Below, one piece after another: positions 11,813 to 21,686 of a stretch of DNA of 64,000 bases. The position numbers and the translations under genes are program-made. Position 1 is the stretch's first letter. The number at the start of each line of letters is the position of its first letter. The DNA is taken from the NCBI GenBank assembly GCA_033782935.1, contig JAWQEG010001384.1, positions 126,501 to 190,500 on the forward strand, written 5' to 3'. The notes under the pieces are model-generated. The model did no database searches. It had not been told where the DNA came from and worked only from the letters and a program-made list of their open reading frames with translations. The DNA comes from Petrolisthes cinctipes (lineage: Eukaryota > Arthropoda > Malacostraca > Decapoda > Porcellanidae).

Positions 11813-12021
11813 CCCGTAGGTGGGTATTGCCTGCATTAGTGATGTGGGAAATACATTAAGGGTTTGGGCGCCCCTTCGGCCCCAGCCACTAGCTTTTAGT
11901 TTTTCAACTATCACTCTTTTCTTTCTATTTCCTTCCTTCTTGCTGTCTCGCCTCTCTATCACCGTTTTCTGGCGCTATATGACCTCGCTGTTGCGGCGCC
12001 TAATATCAATCAATCAATCAA
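11813..12021 (+). repeat. Short element R2 with family 1 LINE-like 3' hairpin and (AATC)n tail
   Basis: About 210 bp starting GGGTATTGCCTGCATTAG, with a GGGCGCCCCTTCGGCCCC block and a pyrimidine-rich middle. It ends GGCGC-TATATGACCTCGCTGTTGCG-GCGCC followed by TAATATCAATCAATCAATCA. The hairpin loop TATATGAC...GCTGTTGCG and the AATC tail match the LINE family 1 3' end, but the paired stem bases differ in a compensated way (GGCGC/GCGCC here, GGCGG/CCGCC in the LINE). It could be a SINE that parasitises that LINE, or the 3' end of a related LINE. Confidence 0.65.
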
Positions 12022-12532
12022 CCTCTACATATTGAGAACCAAAATGCGATCAACAACATAATCTCAGCCGTAGTTTTTCGAATCATATAATTGGACTATA
12101 AGTGATAAAGGAGAAAGGTCTATGTCATTAAAACATTTTAAGAACGAATGAGAAGGATAAAAATATGAGAAAGAAAAGATAAACGGTAAGAAAGGAGGGA
12201 AGGGCAAGCGAGAGAGGGATAAGACAGTAGGGAGGATGTGTAAGGTTGCCAGTTACTTGAGAGATACTGTAATATATATAGCCTATGCATAAAATTAGAC
12301 AAAGTTTATTGAAAACACCATATAGCGGCGCCTATTTAAGTTTAACATAGATTATTTTTAAGTTAATGCAAATTTAGAAGAAAAAATCCTGTTAAATAGC
12401 TTAATGAATTGGTTGACAAATATGATTATTAAAAAGTTAGAAAATTAAACCGTCTTCTGCCGGAAAAGAAAAGAAAACAGCTGGACTTGGGAGAAGGTGA
12501 TAAATAGGGTGGACTACAAGCACGAGGGATTT

Positions 12533-12733
12533 GATTGATATTAGGTGGCGCAACAGCGAGGTCATTTAGCAACAGGAAAAGGTGATAGAGAGGTGTGACA
12601 GCAAGCAAGAATGAAATAGGAAGAAAGGAGGGACAGTTGAAGAAATATAAGCTAGTGGCGGGGGCCGTTGGGGCGCCAAAACCCTTAAAGTCTTGCCCAC
12701 ATCATTACAGGCAATACCCCCCCCCCCCCCTAA
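12533..12733 (-). repeat. Second copy of short element R2, opposite orientation
   Basis: The minus strand repeats the order of the copy at 11813: GGTATTGCCTGTAATGATG, GGCGCCCCAACGGCCCC, a pyrimidine-rich middle, then TGACCTCGCTGTTGCGCC and TAATATCAATC. Its hairpin stem has decayed. The two copies form an imperfect inverted pair with about 500 bp between them. The 5' boundary carries a poly-C run (12717-12733). Confidence 0.65.
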
Positions 12734-12739
12734 GGGGCA

Positions 12740-13660
12740 AGCACGAGGGATAAAAGGAATACAGGGATAGCTGCCTAATATCCAAAGGATAATATATATT
12801 CAGTAGTCTATCCCACTACGATGGTGAACAAAAGACAGTGCCTTTATTTAAAGGATATAATGTAACAGATATTCTAATTATATTTGTTTGTTAATACTTT
12901 TCAACTAATCACCTTCATTTGTCTTACCCTCTTCCCCCTCACCCTCGCCTCAAATCATCACATTTCTTCTCTCCTATATCCGCCTACGTTAATGCAGTAT
13001 GCACTTCTTTAAACCCGGATTCTTCAAACTACAGGTCCCGAATTCCTCCAAACTGGGTCGCAGGCTCACAAAAATAAATACCTGAATAAAATAGAATAAT
13101 AATGTTCGTGACTATAAAATAAATATGAAGTTCATACACGAATCCACCTAACATATTTTTATAATCGAATATTCATATATTTAATTATCAATAAAACAAA
13201 ATCATTGCACAAATATTAGCCTTCTCCAGAGAGAGTGAGAGAGAGAGAGGGAGGGGTAGGTGAGGCAGTGTTTATAATTCTGGTTAGAATTCCTTTTAAT
13301 CATAAATATTACGTTTCAGTTTCTGGCCTTGTATTTTCTTTGGTTGATAATTCTGATCATTTGTAAAAGATCTTTCTGTATGGGTCGCGAGAATGATGTC
13401 ATAGTAAAAACTGGGTCACGACTGAAAAAGTTTAAAGAACTCTGCTTTATACTATTGTTGATTCGATACCGTTCACAGTGTATGTTTCATTCATTCTTCC
13501 TGACACACGTCTCTCTACCTGATCATTCGTTACCCTCCTATAAAGCTCCGCCCACATTTCTCTTCTCCTCTCCTACTAACATCTCCCCTCCCTCCACCTG
13601 CAACTGTTACCAGATCCCACGAGGCCCAAACCAAGTCGCTGATGGATGGGGTGTGGACCA
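12740..13660. other. Unassigned intergenic DNA
   Basis: AT-rich, with a short GA run near 13225. I see no coding region, inverted repeat or known element. Confidence 0.4.
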
Positions 13661-13680
13661 TCGATCTGTCCGGAGCTGTA

Positions 13681-13834
13681 CTATCGGCCACAGGTATTCG
13701 TACCCACCCCAGTTTTGCCTCACGCAGATTTCATCTGGTAACACTGAACCCCGTCCACCATGTCCAGATGTATGATATCCTCTATTTCCTACCTCACTTT
13801 CCTTTCACATTCTCGTAGTTATTTACTGTATATA

Positions 13835-13889
<55 letters not shown>

Positions 13890-13980
13890 TGTGTTATTTA
13901 GTTATAATTCCCATTCTGAGCACAAACTTCAGTATTAGCCACATTATTTTTTTCGCCTAAAATTTAATGAAGCCATTTCA
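13681..13980 (+). repeat. Interspersed repeat R4, copy 1, with (CT)n core
   Basis: Starts CTATCGGCCACAGGTATTCG immediately after a TA dinucleotide and continues TACCCACCCCAGTTTTGCC. It then has a (CT)n run at 13838-13886 and ends near AATGAAGCCATTTCA. A second copy with the same outer parts lies inverted at 34635-35160, and two copies sharing only the first ~130 bp lie at 18171-18854 and 32686-33440. The TA at the border fits a Tc1/mariner-type MITE, but I cannot find a matching inverted repeat at the far end. Confidence 0.65.
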
Positions 13981-14036
13981 CTCCGTGCCTTGCCCACCGT
14001 TTGTCCTCAGCAGCTCTCTCTGATTAGCCTACAAGT

Positions 14037-15601
14037 ATGGAAGCCTCCGCTGCCAAGATGACATTAAGGGGACGCATAGTTGGTATGCGAGACCAAGTTG
14101 CATCAGTTTCAGCCATTGCACGTGAACTTGGGGTGACAAGGAAAACTGTTCGTATGTGGTGTAATAGGTGGGAGGAAGCTGGAGATCTACAGGATCAGCG
14201 TAGATGTGTAGGACCAAGGAAAATTTCTGCTGCAGATGATCAGAGAGTTGTGGACGAAGTTAGAAGAAATCCACTCACAACTGCTGTTGCAGTTCGTAAT
14301 TCCTTGCGCCTAGATGTGTCAAATGAAACTATGCGAAGGCGTCTCCATGAGTCAGGTGTTCATCACAGAACCCCTGCGTTGAAAGGAAAACTAGAGGAAC
14401 GACACCGTCTCGTTCGACTGGAGTTTGCTCAACGCTATGCGCAGGAAGGACTTGAGTTTTGAGGCAGAGTGATCTTTTCAGATGAAAAGACATTCCGGTC
14501 TAACACCCACGGCCGGCTGCACTGCTGGAGGCCAAATAACACAAGATATAATAGAGAGAACATCTATGAAGAAGCCAAGAGTGGACATCTTACTTGTAAC
14601 ACCTGGGGGTGGGTTCACTTATTCGGGATTGGAGAACTGGCAGACATCAACGGTCGCTTCACAGCAGAAAAATACATTGAAATCCTTGATGAAGTAATGC
14701 TGCCCACTGTTCGTGACATGGCTCTGCCAGAAGAACAGATGATATTTATGCACGTAAGAATCCTTAAACAAAAGTAGGGAATTTTAGACCTGTGTCGACC
14801 ACTTTCAGATATTTATATGTCCTCTTTCTTCCTGCCATCATTTTTCCCAAGTCTCGCCCGGCAGGGAGAAGTGTGAACCAAAATAAAAGAAAATTATGCC
14901 GGGGTTATAGGATAATAATTAAATTTGTCTGATTGTCTTTCCCAGCTCATTTTAACATCTTACAATTAATAACAGTAACCATAACCTATCGTATCCTTAC
15001 CTAGCGGGATCATCTTTACCGGGCGAGACTTTGAACTTGGGGAACCAAGGTGGAATGGAGGGAGACACCCTATTCCTGCATAGTAACCATGTTGCAAGGT
15101 TCTCATGGTAAAGATTCCAATCACCAGTAATATAATATACTGTAATTTACAAAAGGGTAAAACTGCATGGAAGATAACTCATTTCTTGTGATGCATAAAC
15201 GAAGTTTTTATAAATACGAAAAATTCACCTGATTAACCAAAAGATATATACACCATTACACCTACTATATAATGGAAGGTAGTAAACTTTTGATGTTAAA
15301 TTTCACGATAACTGCCCAATTCACACAGCTAGAGTTGTGACCCAATGGTTCGAAGAACACCCACATATTGAAGTGGCCAGCCCACAGCCCTGATCTCAAT
15401 CCCATCGAGAACTGCTGGGGTGCTATTGTCAACTCGTGGGAGGCAGGTCAGGAGAGAACATTCCAACAGCTTGTACAACACACTATGACAGAGTGGGAAC
15501 GATTTAGAAGAAATCAGGACATTATTTACAAACTTGTCGCTTCTGTTCCTTACAGACTGCAGGAAGTGATAACGAACAATGGGGGCTGGACTCATTATTA
15601 A
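14037..15601 (+). pseudogene. Tc1/mariner-like transposase, interrupted
   Basis: The N-terminal helix-turn-helix region (SAIARELGVTRKTVRMWCNR) and a second HTH are followed by the DDE domain: VIFSDEKTF (first Asp, about 14470), HDNCPIHTA (second Asp, at 15308 after an interruption) and SPDLNPIENCWG (Glu, about 15390). This is a Tc1-like layout. Breaks: TGA at 14460-14462 (probably Trp originally), a ~550-bp foreign stretch at 14755-15307 inside the MHDN codons, and a frameshift near 15366. No terminal inverted repeats are visible, so this is a relic. Confidence 0.88.
14755..15307. other. Insertion inside the Tc1-like transposase
   Basis: Separates the codons for MH and DNCPIH. Both flanks read CACG, which may be a 4-bp duplication or coincidence. 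It starts GTAAGA, like a splice donor, but no acceptor AG lies at the right edge, so it is not a simple intron. Inside, AGTCTCGCCCGG (14852) is repeated inverted as CCGGGCGAGACT (15020). A stretch near 14910-14955 resembles 38390-38450. Confidence 0.5.
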
Positions 15602-15709
15602 TTTTTATTCGTTTGTAACATCAATGTTACCACACCCACTCTCGGCTTCTTTATAGATATTCTCTCTATTATATCTTGTTATATTTGTGGCCTCCAGCAG
15701 TGCAGCCGG

Positions 15710-16376
15710 TGTATTATGCAAAACGCAGGACCATGCTGATTCCAGGACGAGAGAGAAAAAGCGATTATAGCGACACCTGTCGGTGCGCAAGTAAAACAGG
15801 AGTGTTCAATATTATTAAATATGCATTTTTAATACATTTCAGCTAATTAATTTAATTATTTAATTAATTTAATTATTATTGATTTTCAGGAAAAAAACGG
15901 CTCTTTTATCAAATTAATTACTATAAATGACTAATGTAAATAAAAAATAAACATTTTAAAGTTAAATAGCATTATGTTTTGTAATTAAAAATAAATTTTA
16001 ATTAATTAATTTAATTATTTTTAATATTTTATAAATTAATTCTTTAAAAACGGCATTTTTACCAAATTAATTAATATAAACGACTAATATAAATAAAAAA
16101 TAAACATTTTAAAGTTAAATAGCATTATATTTTGCAATTAAAAATAAATTTTAATTAATTAATTTAATTATTTTTAATATTTTATTCTTTAAAAACGGCT
16201 TTTTTACCAAGTTAATTAATAAAAACGACTAATATAAATAAAATATATTGAATTTAAAAATGCATATTTAATAATATTGAACACTCCTGTTTTACTTGCA
16301 CACCGACAGGTGTCGCTATAATCGCTTTTTCTCTCTCGTCCTGGAATCTGCATGGTCCTGCGTTTTGCATAATACA
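15710..16376. mobile_element. 667-bp non-autonomous DNA transposon with ~123-bp TIRs and CCGG target duplication
   Basis: Left arm 15710-15832 starts TGTATTATGCAAAACGCAGG; right arm 16254-16376 is its near-perfect reverse complement ending GCATAATACA. CCGG flanks both sides (15706-15709 and 16377-16380), whereas the intact Tc1 sequence has a single CCGG at this place, so the empty site is known from within the window. TGT...ACA ends with a 4-bp duplication suggest an integrase-like transposase such as Ginger; that assignment is from memory of the family. The interior is AT-rich and non-coding. Confidence 0.85.
15897..16245 (+). repeat. AT-rich tandem repeat, ~145-153 bp unit, about 2.3 copies
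   Basis: The core ACGGC...TTTT-ACCAA-TTAATTA occurs at 15897, 16050 and 16195, each followed by AAATAAACATTTTAAAGTTA-type sequence. Units are 153 and 145 bp apart. It forms the interior of the inverted-repeat element and encodes nothing. Confidence 0.75.
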
Positions 16377-16646
16377 CCGGCCGTGGGTGTTAGAGAGGAA
16401 TGTCTTTTCATATGAAAAGATCACTCCAGTTGAGCGAGACGGTGTCGTTCTTCGAGTCCTCCTTTCAACGCTGCAGTTCTGTGATGAACACCTGACTCAT
16501 GGAGACGCATTCGCACGGTTTCATTAACACATCTGGGCGTAAAACATCAAGTTTGTGTGTGGATTTCTCCTAACTTCGCTAAAAATTCTCTGATTATTTC
16601 CAGCCAAAACTTATGGTCCTTTGTTTTGAGAGAGAGAGAGAGAGAG

Positions 16647-17655
16647 TGTCACGAGTCAGACATAATACTCGTGACGTAATTTGAATTACAGAGAGTTGGA
16701 AAATTCCATACTGGAGAATGTTCTAGAGAAGGTTCTGGAATATTCCATCCATGAGACAAAGGAGACAGGAGTGGGTTGTTGTAGGTGCAGCCTAGTTAAT
16801 CCACAGGTAGTGGATTAGTAGACCAGGTAATTAAAAAGGGTAAGCGTCAGGTCGGTCTCAACTGAAACTGCCACATCTTGTCCTATAGGTGTTCGTACGT
16901 TAATTACATCTTGTATTAATAAATTATGCTACCAGGGTAACTTATGGTATTGCAAATGATCGTGAAGTGGAGGGAGATTATCGGGAATTATTAGTACGCC
17001 ATAGGTAAATTGCAATTGCATGTATAACTAAGGAATGAGAGGGTACCATGTAAATCGTAGCCAGTTAGGAAAAACGAACACAGAGAGGAGGAGTCAAGCA
17101 GAAATTTTGAACTTACAGCCTCCAGTTAAGGATGGAGAATATAGTCAGTTTGAAAACACACTTGAAGAAGGGAACACACTCGTATCGTCAGCTTCCGCTT
17201 GCCTGAATTAATCCTCCACGTGTTGAGTGGGGAGTGATCAACGTAGACGCCGAATTCGTTGTATATTACACGATTCCAAGGCTTTACAGTTAGTAAAATA
17301 TAAGGTGAGTGGGAGCTGGTCTTGGAAAAATTACGAGTGTGTTGTGAGACTCTAAATTATTCCCAAGTGTGAGCAATTACAAAAAAATATTCCAAACTTA
17401 CGTGTTAGCATTGATAGAATCACTACAGTGTAACGTAACCTAGACTATCGTCACGTAGACGAGGCGACGAGCGGTTGAGCGAGTAAGCTAGCTAGCGTGG
17501 CGTGTGAGCGTGTGTGTGTGTGTGAAAATTTAATTATTCATGTTGGCTAAGTTACTGGAGTTGAATAAATATAGAAATTTGCAATTGGTTGTTTGAATGT
17601 ACCAGTAGATTTGTTATCTATATAAATACATATATATCGGGAAGAACCCTTAACA
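16647..17655 (+). other. Possible LTR-like region (weak)
   Basis: Begins TGTCACGAGT, with a perfect inverted match ACTCGTGAC 20 bases on, and may end near GAACCCTTAACA. TG...CA limits of about 1 kb would fit a long solo LTR, but I find no target duplication, primer site or second copy. Apart from the heat-shock-like motifs the region is unassigned. Confidence 0.25.
16698..16745. promoter_or_regulatory. Cluster of heat-shock-element pentamers
   Basis: Perfect alternating array GAA-GG-TTC-TG-GAA-TA-TTC at 16728-16745, four contiguous HSF half-sites, preceded by GAA-TG-TTC at 16716-16723 and GAA-AA-TTC at 16699-16706. HSF binds three or more nGAAn units in this alternating pattern. No host gene is recognised downstream. 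Confidence 0.5.
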
Positions 17656-17825
17656 TAAAAAAATTCTATGTGCAGGGTGATTGAGGCCTAAGAACGGGGA
17701 GATAACCCTGATTACTTTCTTCGCTATAGCCAACCAACGAAGATCATAAATGAACCAGGCAAGGTAAGTTTATAATTATCATATTATAAATTAAATTATC
17801 GATCATTCTCACATCACCGTCACAG

Positions 17826-17837
17826 AGAGAGAGAGAG

Positions 17838-17868
<31 letters not shown>
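17826..17868. repeat. (GA)n-(GT)n compound microsatellite
   Basis: GAGAGA run followed directly by GTGTGT. Just upstream (17762) is an AAG-GTAAGT donor-like motif with no supporting exon. Confidence 0.9.
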
Positions 17869-17872
<4 letters not shown>

Positions 17873-18170
17873 CTTGTGTAGTTTTAATATATGAGTCATG
17901 CACATTACTGTTATATGACATTTATTATCCTATTTGCATCATAAATACAAATTTTACAATTCAGTTACCAAATTGTGTTAGAAAATGAAAAAAGAAAAAA
18001 TTTGGGAGACCATCAAGAAACAAATGTGAAACTCAAGGAAAATAGTTGTATTAAAATTAGGGATGACATAGTAACAGTATTTATACATTAAAGATAAACA
18101 AGAAACATATCACTAAGAAATACCAATCAGACAAAACATAAATGGCTTTCATAAACCACGGGGTAAATGA

Positions 18171-18854
18171 AAGAGGTTAAGAAACGCTACTTCTAGATAA
18201 AAGCATAACATACTAAAATTCGAATTCAAAACGAGGTGAAAAGCTTGAGTATGAGAGTGACTGGGATAGAAGACAGTGTGTTGAGTAAGTGGAAATAAGT
18301 GAGAATGACTGATAGAGCGAGTTGGAGGATAAGAGAATATGGGAAGAGAGGTAGAGAGGGAGGAAGGGAACAGGGGAGAGAGAGGGAGAGGGGGATAGAA
18401 AGCGCATGGCACATCTGGAGGGAAGGGAGGGAGCAGTGGAGAGAAAGAGGGGGGAGGGAGGGAGCAGTGGAGAGAAAGAGGGGGGAGGGAGGAAGCAGTG
18501 GAAAGAAAGAGGGAGGAGTGATAAAGCAGGGGACCTAGAGGAGGGAAGGAGGAACCTGGGGAGAGACGGAGGGGGACCAGTTCTCTTATTATTCAACACA
18601 AACAAGTAACATCAGAGTAAATAGTCTAATTGATTGAAGGGCTAATTGACACTAATCATAGAATATCGCCACAATGTAAGTAAATAATTGCCATTTATTA
18701 TCTCCTCAATGTAAGTAAATAGCTATAGTCATGTGAAGGGAAAGTAAAGAAGGGGAACAGAAGGATATCGTACATCTGCCATGCTGATCAATGTTACCAG
18801 CTGAAATCTGCGTGAGGCAAAACTGGGGTGGGTACGAATACCTGTGGCCGATAG
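18171..18854 (-). repeat. Interspersed repeat R4-like, with purine/pyrimidine minisatellite core
   Basis: The right edge reads CTATCGGCCACAGGTATTCG on the minus strand, next to TA. The first ~100 bp match R4. The core is a degenerate minisatellite of CTCTTTCTCTCCACTGCTCC-type units (18400-18520), also present in the copy at 32686-33440. The far end (TTGAATTCGAATTT... on the minus strand) is shared with that copy as well. The long Pro/Ser- or Arg/Gly-rich frames here are artefacts of the repeat. Confidence 0.65.
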
Positions 18855-19097
18855 TACAATATTAACACTTTATTATAGGAAATAAAGTTCTTTATACTGT
18901 ATTTGATGTTTTGCAAGACCCTACCTTATTGTATTTATACTGTACTAGCGGAGGTACCCGGCGTTGCCCGGGAAAGATGCACTCTGGAGTTTAAAAATAG
19001 TCAATATTAACTTTATAATATGTGAAAGCATTTCAATCTTGTTCCGCTAGTTAAAAATATTCCGCGATCTCAGGCTGCTTACCAGTTGCCATACGTA

Positions 19098-19834
19098 CAG
19101 CTGGTCACACTCCCGTGAGGCCCACCCAGCGTTGTCAACGTTGGTTGAGATATTAACCCCGAAACACTTGTAGTGAGCTCCGCTTGCTCGAACCAAACAG
19201 TACGTGTTCACCATATTTATTACAACAGGCTATTATATAGAGTGTTCAGAATACTACAAGGCTGCTATCATGTGAGGGGCAATGAGTTCCTTGATATTTG
19301 ACACTACGATTATAAACTGTAAGGTAGATACGGGGGAAATGGAAGTGTGGGTTAGTGGTATCAACACTTGACACATGTAATATAAAGGTATTCACATTTG
19401 CTTCATAATTCTTATTCAGTTATTATGTAAATATTTTTCAGCTTTTAGTGCTTCATAATAACCATTGAATACATTACGAATAAAGTATACAATAATGTTA
19501 CCACGGTTGTTTTTTGTGTTACAGCATAATAATAAAAAGTTGATCTTACCCTTAATTATGTTAATAATTAACATGAATATCAGTATATAAATATTTGATA
19601 ACCGGGTGTATTTTTGTACTTTTATTAAAGCTGCCACTCATTTTTCACCTCCTCAAGAATAATTTCTCACCTCTCTTGTAAAGGCACCCCCCTACCCACT
19701 TCAAATCCCTCCTTACTTCTCCCTCCCACCAGTGAATGGTTCGAGCAAGCGGAGCTCACTACCAGCGTTTTGGGGTTAATATCTCAGCCAACGTTGAGAA
19801 CGCTGGGTGGGCCTCACGGGAGTGTGACCAGCTG
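19098..19834 (+). mobile_element. R1: 737-bp TIR element (mariner-type MITE), complete copy
   Basis: Left arm 19098-~19196 begins CAGCTGGTCACACTCCCGTG; right arm ~19741-19834 is its reverse complement ending AGTGTGACCAGCTG. TA flanks both ends (19096-19097 and 19835-19836), the Tc1/mariner target duplication. The arms are about 95% alike. The interior has no coding capacity. Partial copies lie at 9799-10240 and 29012-29656, all in the same orientation. Confidence 0.85.
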
Positions 19835-20207
19835 TACTATCGTGGACAATAATATCGCTCCCCTCTTCTGACTGAGAGACTTGATTTGAGCTGGTAACAC
19901 TGTTGATCTCACCTCTCTCTCTGAGTCTCGCTCCAGAACAGGTGAAGTGTGGACGTACTCGTGGCGCTCTGCCTCCATTCTCGTTTGTGTTGTTGTTTTG
20001 TGTTGTTTTGGAGCTCTTGTTTGTGTTTTTTGTGTTGTTTGTGAGTTCTTGTTTGTGTGTTGCTGTTTCTGTGGTGTTGCTGGTGTTGTTTGTCTGTTGT
20101 GGTTCTGTGTATAGTTTTGTTGTGATTGTCTGTGTGTGTGTGGGTGTGTGTCCCTGGCTGATTGAGTGTTTAGTTGTTTGTGTTGTTGTTTGCTTTCCAT
20201 CTAGGCC

Positions 20208-21686
20208 ATGCCTGGCCTGATGGAGAGTGCGGATTCCTGCTTGGAGGCCGACTTGGCAATGTCGGAGGAAGACGAGTCTCCAATTGAGGATCACTGGCCT
20301 GAGCTGCCTTCTCGCAACCCTCCCCCCATCTCCTCGGTCACTCCGCAGCACAGGTTGCAGCCGTCCACCTCCTCAACCTCTACCAAGCGACCTGTTGATG
20401 CCTCGTCCGACTCCTCGCAGGATTCCGATGGTGTGAACTGTTTGCCTCCAGCTGCCAAGACTGCCAAGGGTGCTTCAGCTGTGCACGACGTACCTTCTCT
20501 GCCTCACCCTGGTGTTTCTTCTTTGTATACCAACTCCTTGCCCTTGTCCAACCTTCCAGCTTTTGCCCCGAGAGATGCCTATGTCAAACTCTCCTTCTCT
20601 GGAAACCCATCTACGGACACAAAGCTGCGTTGGTTGTCTGATGTCAACAGGGCCTTCCAGTTGCAGCGTGAACTGGCTGAAGTGAAGATGGCTGCTGTCA
20701 CCTCCCGGTTTGTCTACATCTCTAGGAAGCGTCAGGACATCATTGATAGAGTCAAGGCTGGTGAATTTTTATCTCTGCCTCTCATTTTTGAAGACTCACC
20801 TGAGAGGCCTCGTAAGTTCCCCAGCTACATCCTCACCCGTTTTCCTATTGATGTTGACCCGAAACTTGCCAAAGGATACTCTGGTGTGTACTTTGCCCGT
20901 CGTTTTTTCCAAGTTGGTTCCCCCATTAGCCGTATTGTTGTTGTCTGGAGTCAACCCGATCCACCTCCAAATGAGATTTTCTTTGATTTCCTCCCTTGTC
21001 TTCCACCGTGTGAGGTGAGGAAACTTCATAATGACCAGCCTTGGTGCTACAGGTGCTGGGGAGTTGGGCATATCTCCCGGTACTGTTCTGCCAGGCCGAA
21101 GTGTGCATGGTGTGCGGCCGACCATGGTTCCAAGACGTGTCCTGTCAGGGGTGAACCATCACGTCCTGCTGCCTCCACCTCTGAGCCTTCACCTCCTGAA
21201 GATACGCCTCGATGGAAGTGTCCACGATGCCTTCAGCCAGGGGTTAACGTGTGGCATGGATGTACTCGACGTAAGGTCCAGGCTCGTGTCTCTACTATTG
21301 CTCCGCCTCCACCACCACCACCACCACCTCCCCAGTCTGCTCCTCCTACCAACCCTGCCTCACCTCCAGACCTGGCCTTCCGCAAGTCTGTTGCTACCCT
21401 CATGGCACGATGTACGGCTCTTGAAAACCGCTTTTCTGCCCTTGAAGCCAGGATTGATGGGCTGGTTGTCGCTCAGGCTGCCAATGACTCCAAACTCTCC
21501 ACCTTGGTCGAGGCTCAGCAGACCATCATCTCAACTGTCACTACCCTTACCGAAAAGATGGATACTGTTGCATCTCGCCTTGAAAAGCTTTTCGAGTCAG
21601 TCCCTTCTCCTGGTCCATCTTCTTCTCCAGGTCGCTCATCTGCCCCCACTCACCGGACTTCTACCTCCAAATACAGAGTTCGCTAG
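20208..21686 (+). CDS. LINE family 2 ORF1 (Gag-like, zinc knuckles), intact
   Basis: 492 codons from ATG (MPGLMESADSC) with no break. The N-terminus is acidic and Ser/Pro-rich; the middle (residues ~115-270) resembles the RNA-binding region of such Gag proteins. Zinc knuckles follow at about 275-320 (WCYRCWGVGHISRYC, CAWCAADHGSKTC), with a further Cys pair (CPRCLQPG). A poly-proline run at ~365-375 precedes a heptad-like helical segment (ENRFSALEARIDGLV, LTEKMDTVASRLEKL), probably a coiled coil for multimerisation. It should bind element RNA. It ends at TAG inside the start of ORF2, whose frame is +1. Copy D has decayed here, so C is the better record of this protein. Confidence 0.88.
   Translation: MPGLMESADSCLEADLAMSEEDESPIEDHWPELPSRNPPPISSVTPQHRLQPSTSSTSTKRPVDASSDSSQDSDGVNCLPPAAKTAKGASAVHDVPSLPHPGVSSLYTNSLPLSNLPAFAPRDAYVKLSFSGNPSTDTKLRWLSDVNRAFQLQRELAEVKMAAVTSRFVYISRKRQDIIDRVKAGEFLSLPLIFEDSPERPRKFPSYILTRFPIDVDPKLAKGYSGVYFARRFFQVGSPISRIVVVWSQPDPPPNEIFFDFLPCLPPCEVRKLHNDQPWCYRCWGVGHISRYCSARPKCAWCAADHGSKTCPVRGEPSRPAASTSEPSPPEDTPRWKCPRCLQPGVNVWHGCTRRKVQARVSTIAPPPPPPPPPPQSAPPTNPASPPDLAFRKSVATLMARCTALENRFSALEARIDGLVVAQAANDSKLSTLVEAQQTIISTVTTLTEKMDTVASRLEKLFESVPSPGPSSSPGRSSAPTHRTSTSKYRVR

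Larger units (their letters stand above)
15613..16618 (-). pseudogene. Second Tc1-like transposase relic, split by an inserted element
   Basis: 15613-15709 and 16377-16618 are antisense to about 14515-14590 and 14210-14514 of the first transposase (for example GGCTGCACTGCTGGAGGCC and GATGAAAAGACATTCC on the minus strand). They are collinear except for the 667-bp element between them. Frameshifts abound. Only the N-terminal and first catalytic part survive, and it lies inverted relative to the first copy. Confidence 0.8.

Noticed and set aside
14755..15307. Intron in the Tc1-like transposase
   Set aside because: A donor-like GTAAGA is present, but the right edge reads TTTCAC with no AG, so precise splicing would not restore the frame.
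18213..18609. Pro/Ser-rich and Arg/Gly/Glu-rich frames on opposite strands
   Set aside because: They come from a CT/GA-rich minisatellite inside an R4-like repeat and are not conserved in the second copy.
20208..21686. ORF1 of LINE C as a host zinc-finger gene
   Set aside because: It overlaps an endonuclease/RT frame, has a decayed paralogue at 46.2-47.5 kb in the same arrangement, and sits in an element with poly-A.
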